64,000 bases of DNA from Scytonema sp045865695 (GCF_045865695.1 NZ_BAACAP010000246.1:62001-126000), one strand, 5' to 3'; shown: positions 23,085 to 32,167, numbered from the stretch's first letter. Notes: generated from the sequence alone by a model not told the origin. Numbers and translations: made by a program.

Positions 23085-26000
23085 CTAGTACTTCTTAGGT
23101 TTTGGAGAGATTTTTTCGGTTTGTACGAGTTGTGCTTGGGTTTGTTGGAGTTTGACTAGGGATTGTTGCAGTTGTTGGGTTTTTTCCAGTTCGCAAGCAT
23201 AAAGGCGGGCATTTTCAATGGCAATAGCTGCTTGCGTGGTTAAAAGCTTGAGAATTTCCAGGCGATCGCTTGTAAATGCATCTGCGGTTAAGTTATTTTC
23301 TAAATAAAATATGCCGATCAACTTGCCTTGATACACAATTGGCTGACATAAAACTGATTTTGGTTGATATTTAAGGATATAAGGATCGGCATTCGCAAGA
23401 CTGTCTTGAGTAGCATTACTTAGAATTAAAGCTTTCTGAGTTCTAGCCACATAGTTAATTATTGATATAGGTACATCTTGACTGCTTTCAACAGATATTG
23501 TGTGTGCGATCGCAAAAGATTTATTTTGTTCATTTTCCAGAGCTTCAATGAAGAGTTTTTCATCTTTTTCTAAAATTAAACATCCCTTTTGAGAGGCAGT
23601 ATTTTCCAATACAATTTTCAGTAATTTCTTCAATAAATTATCGAGAATAATCTCACTGGAAATTGCTTCTGCTGCTTTCATTACCGTTGTCCAGTCCAAC
23701 ATCTTATTTATGCTAGTGGTACTGCTAGCAGTTACGGTCAAGCTATGCGGAGACCTGGTATACACTAGCAAATCATTAAACGTGTTCTTGCTATTACCTA
23801 GTGACTGAGTGCGAGCAATCAGATCGGGATAGCGTCTTTCTAAATCTTTAACCTTGGCAAGAGCACCCCATTTCATGTAACCATAGTAAGCTTCCGTCAT
23901 ATAAGTTTTGGCAATCTTAGTTTTACCTAACTCAAGATAGAACAGCGCAGCACGTTTATTTGCCAAAGACTCTTCTTGAATATAGCTATTTTCAGATGCA
24001 CCAGCGATCGCGCGATCGTACAAATGCATAGCCTCTAAAACCTGTCCTTGAACTCGTGCTATTTCTGCTTCTACTAAATCGTATTTATGCTGAAAATTAC
24101 ATGGTGCGTGTTCTGACCAATGCTTTAATTTTTCTTGATTTCTCCGGACTTTTTCTAGAATGTAACATTGTTTTTCTACTTCAATAGAGGTATATTGAGC
24201 TAACAGTACTAAAGAATAATAGAAGTGGTAGGCAGAAACTAATACTAACCCCAGAGTTGCTTTTTGATAAGGAAAAGCTTTTTCGCAATAATTAACAGCT
24301 TCATTATATTCTTCAAAAGTATAAAGGATAATTACCTTCGCAATATAAGTGGCGAAAAGTCCTTGATAGTATCGAGTTTGCTCAAACCAAGGAATAATAA
24401 CTATTTCATTACAAATTTCTCCAATCAAAGAGCATGGATTGGCAACTTCACCCTGAAGATTTAAAACAATCTGTCCCCAAATACTAGCATAAGCAACATA
24501 AGGTCTTTGTTTTAATTTTTGTAATAAATCAATGTATTGAATTTGATAACGCTTGACAGTATCTAAACTTTCCCCTGATAAAAATAATTGAGTACAATAA
24601 GCAATAACAGTAAGACCAGCATGAGCAATATTACCAACTTCTAAACCACTGTGAATTCCTTTAATTAATGGATTTAAAGAGGCTTTTATATGTTCTTTAC
24701 CCGGTAAGGCATAAGTACTCACCACCATGTAAACTTTGACTTCTAATTCTTTTGCTGAGTATTTTTCTAACAAACTAAAAGCAATTTGACCGGAATGATA
24801 GGAACTTGCTGGAGCGCCGATGATAGATTGCAGAAATGCACAGTAAGCACCATAAACATAAGCTGCGAATGGTGAATGTCCATATTCCAGGCAAAGATTT
24901 ACCATTGTCAACACGACCAATGGATAAATATCAGGCGCAGATTGATAAGAAGGTGGTGCTATTTTGCTGAGAATGCGGATACTTGCCAATTGATGAGGGT
25001 TCGTCATCTCCGGAAAAGTGGTTAAATCTTCCAGTGATGGTAGTTGCGGTAGGGTGCTGACATCACCTGTATAACTAGCAAGAGGAATACCTAGCATTTC
25101 TGTCGCTTGCAACCCAAGCTGCACGGCTTGGAATTGCTGACCTTTGGCAATATTGAGATCTATCATAAGTTCATAGACTTTTACCTTGTCCAGCAATTTG
25201 CTGGCTTGCTTCAAAACAATATCTGCCAGTGCTTGTGCTGCTTCAAAGTTAGTTGTTAGGTATTCAGCTTCTGTACCTTCCACATAAGTATCTAACGTTA
25301 ACTCGTATTGAAGTTTCCAACTATCTACTACTAGGAGTTCTCTACCTGTCCGCAAATACCTTACCGCAGGTTCATAGGCTGCTGCTGCTTTTGCTTTACG
25401 CCCTGCTGTCAAATTTAATCGTGCCAATTCATCTTTTTCTAACTGTTCAAAGAGGATGTCCACTCCACAATTCAACTGATTAACAATATCAAAGATACTT
25501 GACTCAATTCCTTCTTGAGATAAACTTTGTAAGAGCAATCGACCAATTTTTAGATGAGTGGCTTGCTTGTGTGATTCAGGAATGAGTGAATATGCAGCTT
25601 GCTGAACTCTATCGTGTAAGAAACGATAGGAAATACGGGATTCATCAAACGCTAGAACATCTAATTCTTCATCCGCAAACAATAAGGGAATGCGATATTC
25701 TTGACTCAACGGCAAAATTAGCCCTGCTTGTAAAGCAGGTTCTAAAGCTTCAGCAATACTCGGCAATCGCTTTTCACTGACTGTAGTTAAAATATCCAAA
25801 CTGAAACGATTTCCTATGCAAGCAGCCAATTTTAAAGTCATTTGAGTTATTTCTGACAGCTTTGCAATATTGCCCGCTACCAATTCCACTACACTCTTCT
25901 CAGCAATTCCAGTTGCTTGAATCTGTTGCAGATCCCATTGCCAGTGTCCTCGAGCGAAGTCAAAGCTTAGCAGTTGCTCTTGGTGTAAAGTTTTTAACAA

Positions 26001-27764
26001 CTGGGTGAGAAAAAACGGGTTGCCTTGAGTTTTGTTGAATAACAACTCTGCTAAAGCTTCGGTTGTTTGTGTTGCAGTCAACGTGTCTGCTACCATTTGT
26101 TGTATGTGCTTAAACCCCAAAGCACGTAGCGCAATATTGCCGATCGCTGTTCCTGCTTGTTCGATCTCTTCCAATGTTTTAAGTAAGGGATGTCCGCTTG
26201 TCACTTCGTTATCCCGGTATGCCCCAATAAGCAGCAGGTATTGAGTGTCTGGGTTTGTCATCAGCACTTGCAGAAAGTCCAAAGAAGCAGAATCTGACCA
26301 CTGCAAATCATCCAAGAATAGAACTAGGGGATGTTCGGGTTGTGTAAAAACCTGGATAAAAGCTTGGAATACTTGATTAAAACGGTTTTGAGCTTCTTTT
26401 GGTTTTAATTCTGGAACTGGGCATTGTTTACCGATGATACGTTCGACTTCTGGAATGACATCAATAACGACTTGTCCGTTAACACCAAGGGCTGCAATTA
26501 ACTTCTCTTTCCAAACTTGTAGTTGGACAGTCGTTTCTGTCAGTAACTGTCGCATCAGAGTCTGAAATGCTTGAATTAGAGATGCATAGGGAATGTTGCG
26601 TTGAAACTGGTCAAATTTACCAGAGATAAAGTAGCCTCTCTGGCGAACAATAGGCTTGTGAACTTCGTTGACTAGAGATGATTTACCTATCCCAGAGTAG
26701 CCAGACACAAGCACCAATTCGATTTTAGGTTTTGGTTTTAGGATTTTAGATTGGTGAGAAGGGGAAAAGATGGAATTTTCTCCCTGGTTTTCTCTTCCCC
26801 CTACTGCTACCCGCTCAAATGCGGATAGTAACATGGCTACTTCCCGTTCTCTACCATAGAGTTTTTGCGGGATCAGGAGTTGGGAGGTGCGATCGCGTTC
26901 TCCAGGGATAAATGTTGGAATAAAGCCCTGAGTTGTGAGGTGTTTTAAGCACAATTGGAGATCTATTAATAACCCCATCGCTGTTTGATAGCGCTCTTCA
27001 GCATTTTTCGCTATCAGTTTGGAAATAATAGCTGTTACAACTTCAGGCACTTCTGAGTTTAACTGCTCTATGGGAGTTGGTTGTTTGGCGATATGATAGT
27101 GAATTAATTCTAAGGGATCGTGACTTTGAAACGGAAGTTGTCCTGCAAGCATTTCATAAAAGGTTATTCCCAAGGAATAAAAGTCACTGCGATAATCAAC
27201 GAAACGATTCATTCGCCCTGTCTGTTCTGGCGACATATATGCCAAAGTCCCTTCCATTTGGTTGGGATTGGTCATTTGGGGAGTTTCTTTATCCAACCGC
27301 GAAGCAATGCTAAAGTCAGTCAGTTTGACCTGTTCCGATTGGGGATTAATAATGATATTGGCAGGCTTGATGTCTTTGTGAATAATCCGGTGTTGATGAA
27401 GACAGAAGAGTGCTTTGGCTAGAGAAACTGCTATGTTGAGGAAGGAGAGAAGGGACAGTTTTTGTGTTGAGAGCCACTGTTTCAGACTAATACCGCCAAA
27501 GTCTTCGCAAACGAGGACAAGACGATTTTCATAGGTTTCTAGTTGATAAACTTTGACAACACCTTCTAAATTCAAATCCTCCCTGACTTTGTATTCGTGC
27601 TTGAGGCAAGAAAATTCCTCTAGGGTAGGATAGTCAGCTTTGAGAACTTTTAGGATGACTGGTTGTTGGAAGCGCTCGCAAGTTGCACGATAGAGGATGG
27701 TATGTATACCCTCATGGACAACCTCTTTAAAGTTATACCCCGGTATCCTAAAAGTTGCCAACAC
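23085..27764 (-). CDS. HstK-type multidomain Ser/Thr kinase-AAA-GAF protein lacking its histidine kinase end
   Basis: 1559 residues from a GTG at 27764, preceded by GAGGAG. Ser/Thr kinase domain (about 10-270) with HKDIKPANI and DFS in place of DFG. AAA/predicted ATPase domain (about 300-600) with Walker A SGYSGIGKSSL near 354 and VLFLDDLQW. Long TPR-like helical region (about 700-1290). GAF domain (about 1365-1510), then a coiled coil ending LVQTEKISPKPKKY. Full-length relatives continue at this point with a histidine kinase (QTEKMxSLGQL). Here the frame stops, so phosphotransfer output is missing. Predicted cytoplasmic integrator of signals, next to the heme-sensor cluster. The last codons resemble the end of the peptide gene at 22756. 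Confidence 0.87.
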   Translation of the reverse strand: MLATFRIPGYNFKEVVHEGIHTILYRATCERFQQPVILKVLKADYPTLEEFSCLKHEYKVREDLNLEGVVKVYQLETYENRLVLVCEDFGGISLKQWLSTQKLSLLSFLNIAVSLAKALFCLHQHRIIHKDIKPANIIINPQSEQVKLTDFSIASRLDKETPQMTNPNQMEGTLAYMSPEQTGRMNRFVDYRSDFYSLGITFYEMLAGQLPFQSHDPLELIHYHIAKQPTPIEQLNSEVPEVVTAIISKLIAKNAEERYQTAMGLLIDLQLCLKHLTTQGFIPTFIPGERDRTSQLLIPQKLYGREREVAMLLSAFERVAVGGRENQGENSIFSPSHQSKILKPKPKIELVLVSGYSGIGKSSLVNEVHKPIVRQRGYFISGKFDQFQRNIPYASLIQAFQTLMRQLLTETTVQLQVWKEKLIAALGVNGQVVIDVIPEVERIIGKQCPVPELKPKEAQNRFNQVFQAFIQVFTQPEHPLVLFLDDLQWSDSASLDFLQVLMTNPDTQYLLLIGAYRDNEVTSGHPLLKTLEEIEQAGTAIGNIALRALGFKHIQQMVADTLTATQTTEALAELLFNKTQGNPFFLTQLLKTLHQEQLLSFDFARGHWQWDLQQIQATGIAEKSVVELVAGNIAKLSEITQMTLKLAACIGNRFSLDILTTVSEKRLPSIAEALEPALQAGLILPLSQEYRIPLLFADEELDVLAFDESRISYRFLHDRVQQAAYSLIPESHKQATHLKIGRLLLQSLSQEGIESSIFDIVNQLNCGVDILFEQLEKDELARLNLTAGRKAKAAAAYEPAVRYLRTGRELLVVDSWKLQYELTLDTYVEGTEAEYLTTNFEAAQALADIVLKQASKLLDKVKVYELMIDLNIAKGQQFQAVQLGLQATEMLGIPLASYTGDVSTLPQLPSLEDLTTFPEMTNPHQLASIRILSKIAPPSYQSAPDIYPLVVLTMVNLCLEYGHSPFAAYVYGAYCAFLQSIIGAPASSYHSGQIAFSLLEKYSAKELEVKVYMVVSTYALPGKEHIKASLNPLIKGIHSGLEVGNIAHAGLTVIAYCTQLFLSGESLDTVKRYQIQYIDLLQKLKQRPYVAYASIWGQIVLNLQGEVANPCSLIGEICNEIVIIPWFEQTRYYQGLFATYIAKVIILYTFEEYNEAVNYCEKAFPYQKATLGLVLVSAYHFYYSLVLLAQYTSIEVEKQCYILEKVRRNQEKLKHWSEHAPCNFQHKYDLVEAEIARVQGQVLEAMHLYDRAIAGASENSYIQEESLANKRAALFYLELGKTKIAKTYMTEAYYGYMKWGALAKVKDLERRYPDLIARTQSLGNSKNTFNDLLVYTRSPHSLTVTASSTTSINKMLDWTTVMKAAEAISSEIILDNLLKKLLKIVLENTASQKGCLILEKDEKLFIEALENEQNKSFAIAHTISVESSQDVPISIINYVARTQKALILSNATQDSLANADPYILKYQPKSVLCQPIVYQGKLIGIFYLENNLTADAFTSDRLEILKLLTTQAAIAIENARLYACELEKTQQLQQSLVKLQQTQAQLVQTEKISPKPKKY

Positions 27765-27912
27765 GATTTTCTCCTCTTTTATGAAAGCACGCCTGTATTA
27801 TTAGATTTCCCCATCCATGGGGATAAATAACTATAGGAACAAAAAGAAATATTCATGCTATACCTGTATCACACGGGGTATCCCAAATATGCAAATCGCC
27901 CTCACATTGGAA

Positions 27913-28001
27913 ATGTGGGGCTATACAAACAAAGCCTGCCTACGCAGGCTAGTATTAGTCCGCGAAGGCGGACTTAGTTTGTGTAGCCGCGAATTCTATT
28001 C
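27913..28001. repeat. GAATTC palindromic repeat copy
   Basis: GGGGCTATACAAACAAAGCC, CTGCCTACGCAGG, CCGCGAAGGCGG and GCGAATTCTATTCGC identify another member of the 18482 family. It lies in the 27765-28085 gap, which is otherwise AT-rich without a gene. Confidence 0.75.
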
Positions 28002-28085
28002 GCAAGGTATTTATGCGCTCATTAAGATGTTCCGGATCGCACATTAATTCTTTTTTAGTAATAATTATTACCCACACCTTTTGGC

Positions 28086-28925
28086 ATGACAAAATCATTC
28101 AGCAATCTTTATGTCTTTGGCGACAGTTACTCAGATACTGGTAATGCCTTCAATATGACCGGAGGTATTCTAGCAGCACCTCCCAACTACAACAAGCGGT
28201 TTTCTAACAATCGCCTCTGGATCGACTATTTAGCAGACAGCTTAGAATTAAGCCTACAGCCAAGCACCGAAAATATTTTCAATAGCCAAGGTATCAATTT
28301 TGCCGTTGGAGGAGCCACAACGGGTACGGAAAATTTATTTCCCTCTGTCATACCGGACTTACCTCAGTTACCAGGATTGCAGCAACAAGTCCATTTATTC
28401 AAGACTCTGCTCCAGCAAAACTACCAATCTACAGATCCAGACGCATTATACGTTCTTTGGGCAGGTACAGCCGATTATGCCCCCTTTGTCAATGGCGTAC
28501 CTAAATATACCGATTCAAGAACTCCCATCACCAATATAACTACAACTGTAAAAACCTTAGCTGAGTTGGGTGCCAAGAATATTTTACTGGTAAATATCAT
28601 TGATATTGGCAAGACACCGCTAGCATCGGAAGTCAAACAGATTACCGTTCCCAGTACCGTTAGTATAGCAATAGAAAAACACAATCAATCCTTGAACGAG
28701 ATTTCACGCACTCTAAATTCAAAACTGAATCTCATTTTATTTGATGCCAAATCTGTTGTAGATAAAGCGATTTCTTATCCAGATAAATTTGGCTTCACCA
28801 ATACAACTCACGGTTCTTCGCTTGTGGAATGCAGCAATTCCGAAGAGTATGTATTTTGGGATTTAGTGCATCTAACAGACAAAGCCAATCAATTAGTTGC
28901 GAAAGAAGCTTTAGCCGTACTATAG
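28086..28925 (+). CDS. SGNH/GDSL-family esterase or lipase
   Basis: 279 residues from an ATG at 28086. Block I FGDSYSDTGN (residues about 11-20) has the nucleophile Ser. INFAVGGATTG gives the block II Gly. Block V WDLVHLTDKA (about 258-267) supplies the Asp-His pair. The usual block III GxND is replaced by LWAGTADY, so the oxyanion Asn may be missing. No signal peptide is obvious. A divergent copy of its last ~40 codons lies at 30646-30943 as a fragment. Substrate unknown. Confidence 0.8.
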   Translation: MTKSFSNLYVFGDSYSDTGNAFNMTGGILAAPPNYNKRFSNNRLWIDYLADSLELSLQPSTENIFNSQGINFAVGGATTGTENLFPSVIPDLPQLPGLQQQVHLFKTLLQQNYQSTDPDALYVLWAGTADYAPFVNGVPKYTDSRTPITNITTTVKTLAELGAKNILLVNIIDIGKTPLASEVKQITVPSTVSIAIEKHNQSLNEISRTLNSKLNLILFDAKSVVDKAISYPDKFGFTNTTHGSSLVECSNSEEYVFWDLVHLTDKANQLVAKEALAVL

Positions 28926-28979
28926 CGATTCTCATCCGAAGAAAGTACATATTAGGGATTTTTAACCATTTTCTAAATC

Positions 28980-29249
28980 GTGCAAGAGCTACCTGATTCG
29001 GACTTTGAGCGTTGGGCAAGGGAGCACAATCAAGGTAATCTTAACTCGCCGACCACTCGTCAACTGTATGAAAATCGCCTGCTAACGGTTGAGGAATATA
29101 TCAGCCAGTTCCGAAGAGCTACAATCAAAGCAGTCTTACCTACAGAAGCCAAAACGATGACCGTTGAGGATGCGCTAAAAGTAGGAAAAATAGGCACCAT
29201 TAACGTTCGCAAACTTTTGACTGATAATCGCGATAAGTTTCAGAAGTAA
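28980..29249 (+). CDS. Hypothetical protein, possibly a C-terminal fragment
   Basis: 89 residues from a GTG at 28980. A stop codon lies two codons upstream and the gene starts abruptly in a charged, ordered sequence (PDSDFERWAREHNQGNL), so it may be the remaining C-terminal end of a longer protein. A mid region (LPTEAKTMTVEDALKVGKIG, then VRKLLTDNRDKF) looks like a compact alpha-helical end. It is followed after 4 bp by another small gene, an operon-like pair. I do not recognise the family. A toxin C-terminus with its immunity gene is one possibility. Confidence 0.45.
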   Translation: MQELPDSDFERWAREHNQGNLNSPTTRQLYENRLLTVEEYISQFRRATIKAVLPTEAKTMTVEDALKVGKIGTINVRKLLTDNRDKFQK

Positions 29250-29253
29250 CCCT

Positions 29254-29595
29254 ATGAACTTGCGTATTGAATCCAAAGACGAGATGACTCAACAGCTTCG
29301 CCAACTCATTGGACAGCATATTTCGATCGCGCAGGAAACGGATCGCGCAGCAGCCAATACCTGTACTTTATCATTTCAAAGCGTCACGTATCCAGAACGT
29401 CATGTGTGGATTGATACAAATCTAGATGGGATTGCGATCGATCTGGAAGATTGGCACAACGAGACGGAGTGGGATAATACTGTCGCGCATTTCACTGTAG
29501 ATTCCATTCAAGCAGCGACAGCTATTGTCAAACATTGGCTCTTGGGTGGAAAGCCTGCTTCGTTAGAGTCTATAGAACAAAGCCCTTGCATATAG
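29254..29595 (+). CDS. Hypothetical small acidic protein
   Basis: 113 residues from an ATG at 29254, 4 bp after the preceding gene. Acidic, Trp-containing sequence (HVWIDTNLDGIAIDLEDWHNETEWDN, about 50-75) without membrane segments. Size, acidity and position directly after a truncated-looking gene would suit an immunity protein, but there is no direct evidence. Confidence 0.5.
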   Translation: MNLRIESKDEMTQQLRQLIGQHISIAQETDRAAANTCTLSFQSVTYPERHVWIDTNLDGIAIDLEDWHNETEWDNTVAHFTVDSIQAATAIVKHWLLGGKPASLESIEQSPCI

Positions 29596-29657
29596 CTAGG
29601 GGGTTGAAAGCATCATTATAATGGGATAATGGAATTTTATACCGCATTATTTCATCT

Positions 29658-29882
29658 GTGTCTCAATCTCCCACCTTACAAGCAATCATTGAGTTCGTGG
29701 AAGCTCTTTCACAAGACGAGCAAGATGTACTGTTTGATTTGATTTACAAACGCCGCATTGCTAAACGCCGCCAAGAAATTGCTCAGAACGCTAAGGCAAC
29801 GATGCAAGCCGTCAGCAATGGAACTGCTCAGAGAGGCACCGCCGCTGAACTGATGGCTAATATATTTGGAGATGAGGAATGA
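29658..29882 (+). CDS. Orphan antitoxin-like protein
   Basis: 74 residues from a GTG at 29658. Helical, with FVEALSQDEQDVLFDLIYKRR and a C-terminal GTAAELMANIFGDEE tail, typical of cyanobacterial antitoxins encoded upstream of RelE/YafQ-like toxins. Its stop overlaps an ATG (ATGA at 29879) as in such pairs, but the toxin frame reads only MRVLIFDVPY before a stop, so the partner is lost. Likely a relic antitoxin that could still be expressed. Confidence 0.6.
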   Translation: MSQSPTLQAIIEFVEALSQDEQDVLFDLIYKRRIAKRRQEIAQNAKATMQAVSNGTAQRGTAAELMANIFGDEE

Positions 29883-29911
29883 GGGTACTAATTTTCGACG
29901 TTCCCTATTGA
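29879..29911 (+). pseudogene. Toxin remnant (first 10 codons only)
   Basis: The ATG overlaps the antitoxin stop (ATGA). The frame MRVLIFDVPY ends at a TGA. The start resembles RelE/YafQ-type toxin N-termini, but nothing of the fold remains. The sequence after it is a segment duplicated at 32003. Confidence 0.4.
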
Positions 29912-29961
29912 GACGCAGTACACACCCCATCTACTATACTCAAAACTATTTAATTTTTGGT

Positions 29962-30033
29962 GCCAATAGTACAAAGCGGCATCGTAGCACAACCAAGTCT
30001 TGGGCGATCGCTTTACGATGGAGTTTTCATCTA
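29962..30033. repeat. ~72-bp duplicated segment (partner at 32003-32074)
   Basis: About 85-90% identical by eye to 32003-32074, sharing GTACAAAG, GGCATCGTA, CACAACC and GATCGCTTTACGATGGA. It marks a recombination scar in the 29.9-32.2 kb mosaic. Confidence 0.65.
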
Positions 30034-30171
30034 TTGAATTATCATCAAAACTCAAACTCATCGCCACCAATTAACCTCTTTCGTCTTTCCTTTGATTCTT
30101 AACTACAAAGCTTATCAATCTTTGCTATTTAAAGCAAAATGAAAGGTATTACTCGCTCGCGCAGCTTGGTT

Positions 30172-30437
30172 ATGAATGTCTCACTTACGCCAGAACTGGA
30201 GCAGTTTGTCCGGGAAAAAGTCAAAATCGGTCGTTATCCGTCTGCAAGTGAAGTTGTACGCGAGGCGCTGCGGTTGTTAGAAGAGCGCGATCGCTCCAGC
30301 AAATTAAGTTGGAAACTCTGCAAAAGGAAATTATGGTTGGAGTTGAGCAGATCGAGCGTGGGGACATTGTGGATGGCGAAGCAGTCTTTGTAGAGCTAGA
30401 GGAGGACATTCGCCAGATTGAGCAGGCTGGTGCATGA
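30172..30437 (+). pseudogene. ParD-like antitoxin, frameshifted
   Basis: It begins MNVSLTPELEQFVREKVKIG and continues through PSASEVVREALRLLEERDR, a typical ParD ribbon-helix-helix. At about 30293 the frame shifts. The original continuation LQQIKLETLQKEI and GDIVDGEAVF lies in the +1 frame and ends at a TGA (30435) overlapping the ParE ATG. One missing base (C after GATCGC) explains it. An ATG at 30139 is an alternative start. The product would keep the DNA-binding half but lose the toxin-binding tail. Confidence 0.8.
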
Positions 30438-30751
30438 GTCGCTATTTCTTCTCAGTTCAAGCCAAGCAAGATTTGAAGCAAATTGTCGATCGCATTGCTC
30501 GTGATAATCCCACTGCGGCAAGACCAGATATTGTGCGATCGCTTTACGATTGGATGTTACAGATTGCTTCAGTAACGATCGCTTGGGGACTTTTTGGGAT
30601 GGCGAGCGCTACCTGTAGTATCAAGTTAATTTTGTTGCTCAAATACAACTCAAGGTTCTTCGCTCGGGGAGCATCCCAATTTGGAAAAAACATTGGGCGA
30701 TTAAAATCGCGTCTATACAAACAAAGTCCACCTACGTGGACTTTATGTTAA
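30434..30751 (+). pseudogene. ParE-like toxin, 5' end fused to a foreign fragment
   Basis: The first ~39 codons (MSRYFFSVQAKQDLKQIVDR, ARDNPTAARPDIVRSLYD) are a ParE/RelE-superfamily N-terminus. From about 30546 the sequence instead matches the 3' end of the membrane protein gene at 32194 (MLQIASV..IAWGLFGMA, SIKL..LL), then from 30646 the esterase gene. The toxin fold is incomplete, so no activity is expected. Together with the frameshifted ParD this pair is dead. Confidence 0.8.
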
Positions 30752-30943
30752 GTCCGCGAAGGCGGACTTCGTTTGTATAGCAAGAGAATTCTATTCTGAG
30801 GGCAATGCGCACTCATTGGGATGCTCCCCTTCGCTCGTAGAATGCAGCAACTCGGATGATGACGTATTTTGGGACTTAATGCATCTAACAGACAAAGCCA
30901 ATCAGTTAAGTAAGTCGTCCCAAGTATTGACATTATTTGGTTA
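30646..30943 (+). pseudogene. GDSL esterase 3' fragment, interrupted by a miniature element
   Basis: 30646-30658 and 30830-30943 match the end of the gene at 28086 (SLVECSNS, VFWDLMHLTDKANQL). The two parts are separated by the element at 30666-30829, which is flanked by direct repeats TTCGCTC. Confidence 0.75.
30666..30829. mobile_element. ~164-bp miniature element with GGGAGCATCCCAAT ends
   Basis: Terminal inverted repeats GGGAGCATCCCAAT (30667-30680) and ATTGGGATGCTCCC (30815-30828), flanked by TTCGCTC at 30659-30665 and 30830-30836. The interior (about 30700-30801) is a copy of the GAATTC palindromic repeat. It splits the esterase fragment. Confidence 0.7.
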
Positions 30944-31004
30944 ATACGTACAATAATACGTATAGACAGATTGATTCATTGAGTGTTTTTAAACACAACA
31001 GTAT

Positions 31005-31505
31005 ATGACTTCTACTATGTTGAGTTGTATCTACTCAGATACACTATTCACAGCAACTGAGTTAAACCGTCAACCTGGAAAAATACTAGACTACGCTTTA
31101 GAGCATCCAGTAACAATTACTCGTAATGATGAGCATTTTGCCTTACTGCGTCGTGAAGAGGTATCTTCTCTTACCAAAGCGGCTCAAAACGGTAGACACC
31201 TTATCGAGCTTTTAAGTGCTGCTTTTCGTTTATGTTTAGGCGAAAAGCTCAGTACCGAACATCCACATGGTTGGCTGAAAGTATTTGACAAAGATGACCT
31301 TCAAGACTTTATTAATGAAGTAACAGAAGCTTATCGCTCGGCTGTCTTTCGTGAACAAGCTTGGGACGAACTAGAAGCGATTATTCATGAGTGGCATGAA
31401 AGCGCATTAGCAATCGCCAACCCTGAGATTGCCTATGCATTCAGTGATAAGGATGAGTATGATGAAGTTCCTTTAACTCAACCTTTTACTGAGAAAGTCA
31501 CCTGA
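31005..31505 (+). CDS. Phd/YefM-like antitoxin
   Basis: 166 residues from an ATG at 31005. The N-terminal Phd/YefM-like part (LFTATELNRQPGKILDYALE, then PVTITRNDEHFALLRREEV, residues about 13-55) binds DNA in this family. The longer acidic C-terminal part (about 60-166) would bind the toxin. It is followed after 8 bp by a RelE-like toxin gene, so this pair looks intact. Autoregulation is expected from the family. It lies inside a region where neighbouring toxin-antitoxin genes are broken. Confidence 0.75.
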   Translation: MTSTMLSCIYSDTLFTATELNRQPGKILDYALEHPVTITRNDEHFALLRREEVSSLTKAAQNGRHLIELLSAAFRLCLGEKLSTEHPHGWLKVFDKDDLQDFINEVTEAYRSAVFREQAWDELEAIIHEWHESALAIANPEIAYAFSDKDEYDEVPLTQPFTEKVT

Positions 31506-31513
31506 ATTCTAAA

Positions 31514-31930
31514 ATGACAGAAATTTCATCAAACGAATCAGAAACAAACAACGTAGAGCCGCCATTCGTTAAGCTGACGGCTCCTAATTTATCAAACAAT
31601 GAAAAGACAGAAGAAAGTACAGTAGACACTGATTTATCTGATGAAAAAGAAGAATGGTTGGTAGTAGCAAAAAACCGTAGAGTAAATCGTGAATGGGAAG
31701 CTTTGACACAACGTTACCCACAAAATTGTTATCGCTGTTATCACGATTTGTGTACATCACCCACAACTAGAAGACATCGCGTTTTTCCTTTGAAAGGTAA
31801 ACCCTATCGAGGTGCTTGGGAATACGAAGTAGCAAGCGGAGATAGAGTTTACTACATTCCTAATGAAGAAAAATTAAAAGTAGTTGTTTATTATGCAGGA
31901 AAACATATAAGCCCTGCGCCTAAACCTTGA
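31514..31930 (+). CDS. RelE/ParE-superfamily toxin-like protein
   Basis: 138 residues from an ATG at 31514. A low-complexity acidic N-terminus (about 1-45) precedes a RelE-like core: WLVVAKNRRVNREWEAL, then RRHRVFPLKGKPYRGAWEYEV, ASGDRVYYIPNEEKLKVVVYY and GKH. The basic core with a final strand-Lys-His matches ribosome-dependent mRNA interferases. It is paired with the Phd-like gene 8 bp upstream. The N-terminal extension is unusual for RelE. Confidence 0.7.
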   Translation: MTEISSNESETNNVEPPFVKLTAPNLSNNEKTEESTVDTDLSDEKEEWLVVAKNRRVNREWEALTQRYPQNCYRCYHDLCTSPTTRRHRVFPLKGKPYRGAWEYEVASGDRVYYIPNEEKLKVVVYYAGKHISPAPKP

Positions 31931-32074
31931 AATTTTTGTGTTTATCCCTTAGCGTGCGCGAAGCGCATATATAAGTGAAGGGTACGGTTCCTTAATCTCT
32001 GTACCAACAGTACAAAGTGGCATCGTACCACAACCGAGTCTTGGACGATCGCTTTACGATGGATTTTTCATCTA

Positions 32075-32167
32075 CAGGACTTACGCAAGCCCCCCTTTTT
32101 AAGGGGGGTTGGGGGGATCTGCAAAGCGTGGAATCCTGAAAATAACGTTGAGGTTGCGTAAGTCCCG
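32075..32167. mobile_element. 93-bp miniature element, ends CAGGACTTACGCAA
   Basis: Terminal inverted repeats CAGGACTTACGCAA and TTGCGTAAGTCCCG (one mismatch), flanked by the direct repeat ATCTA at 32070-32074 and 32168-32172. The interior has CCCCCCTTTTTAAGGGGGG. Same family as 48842-48935. Confidence 0.8.
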
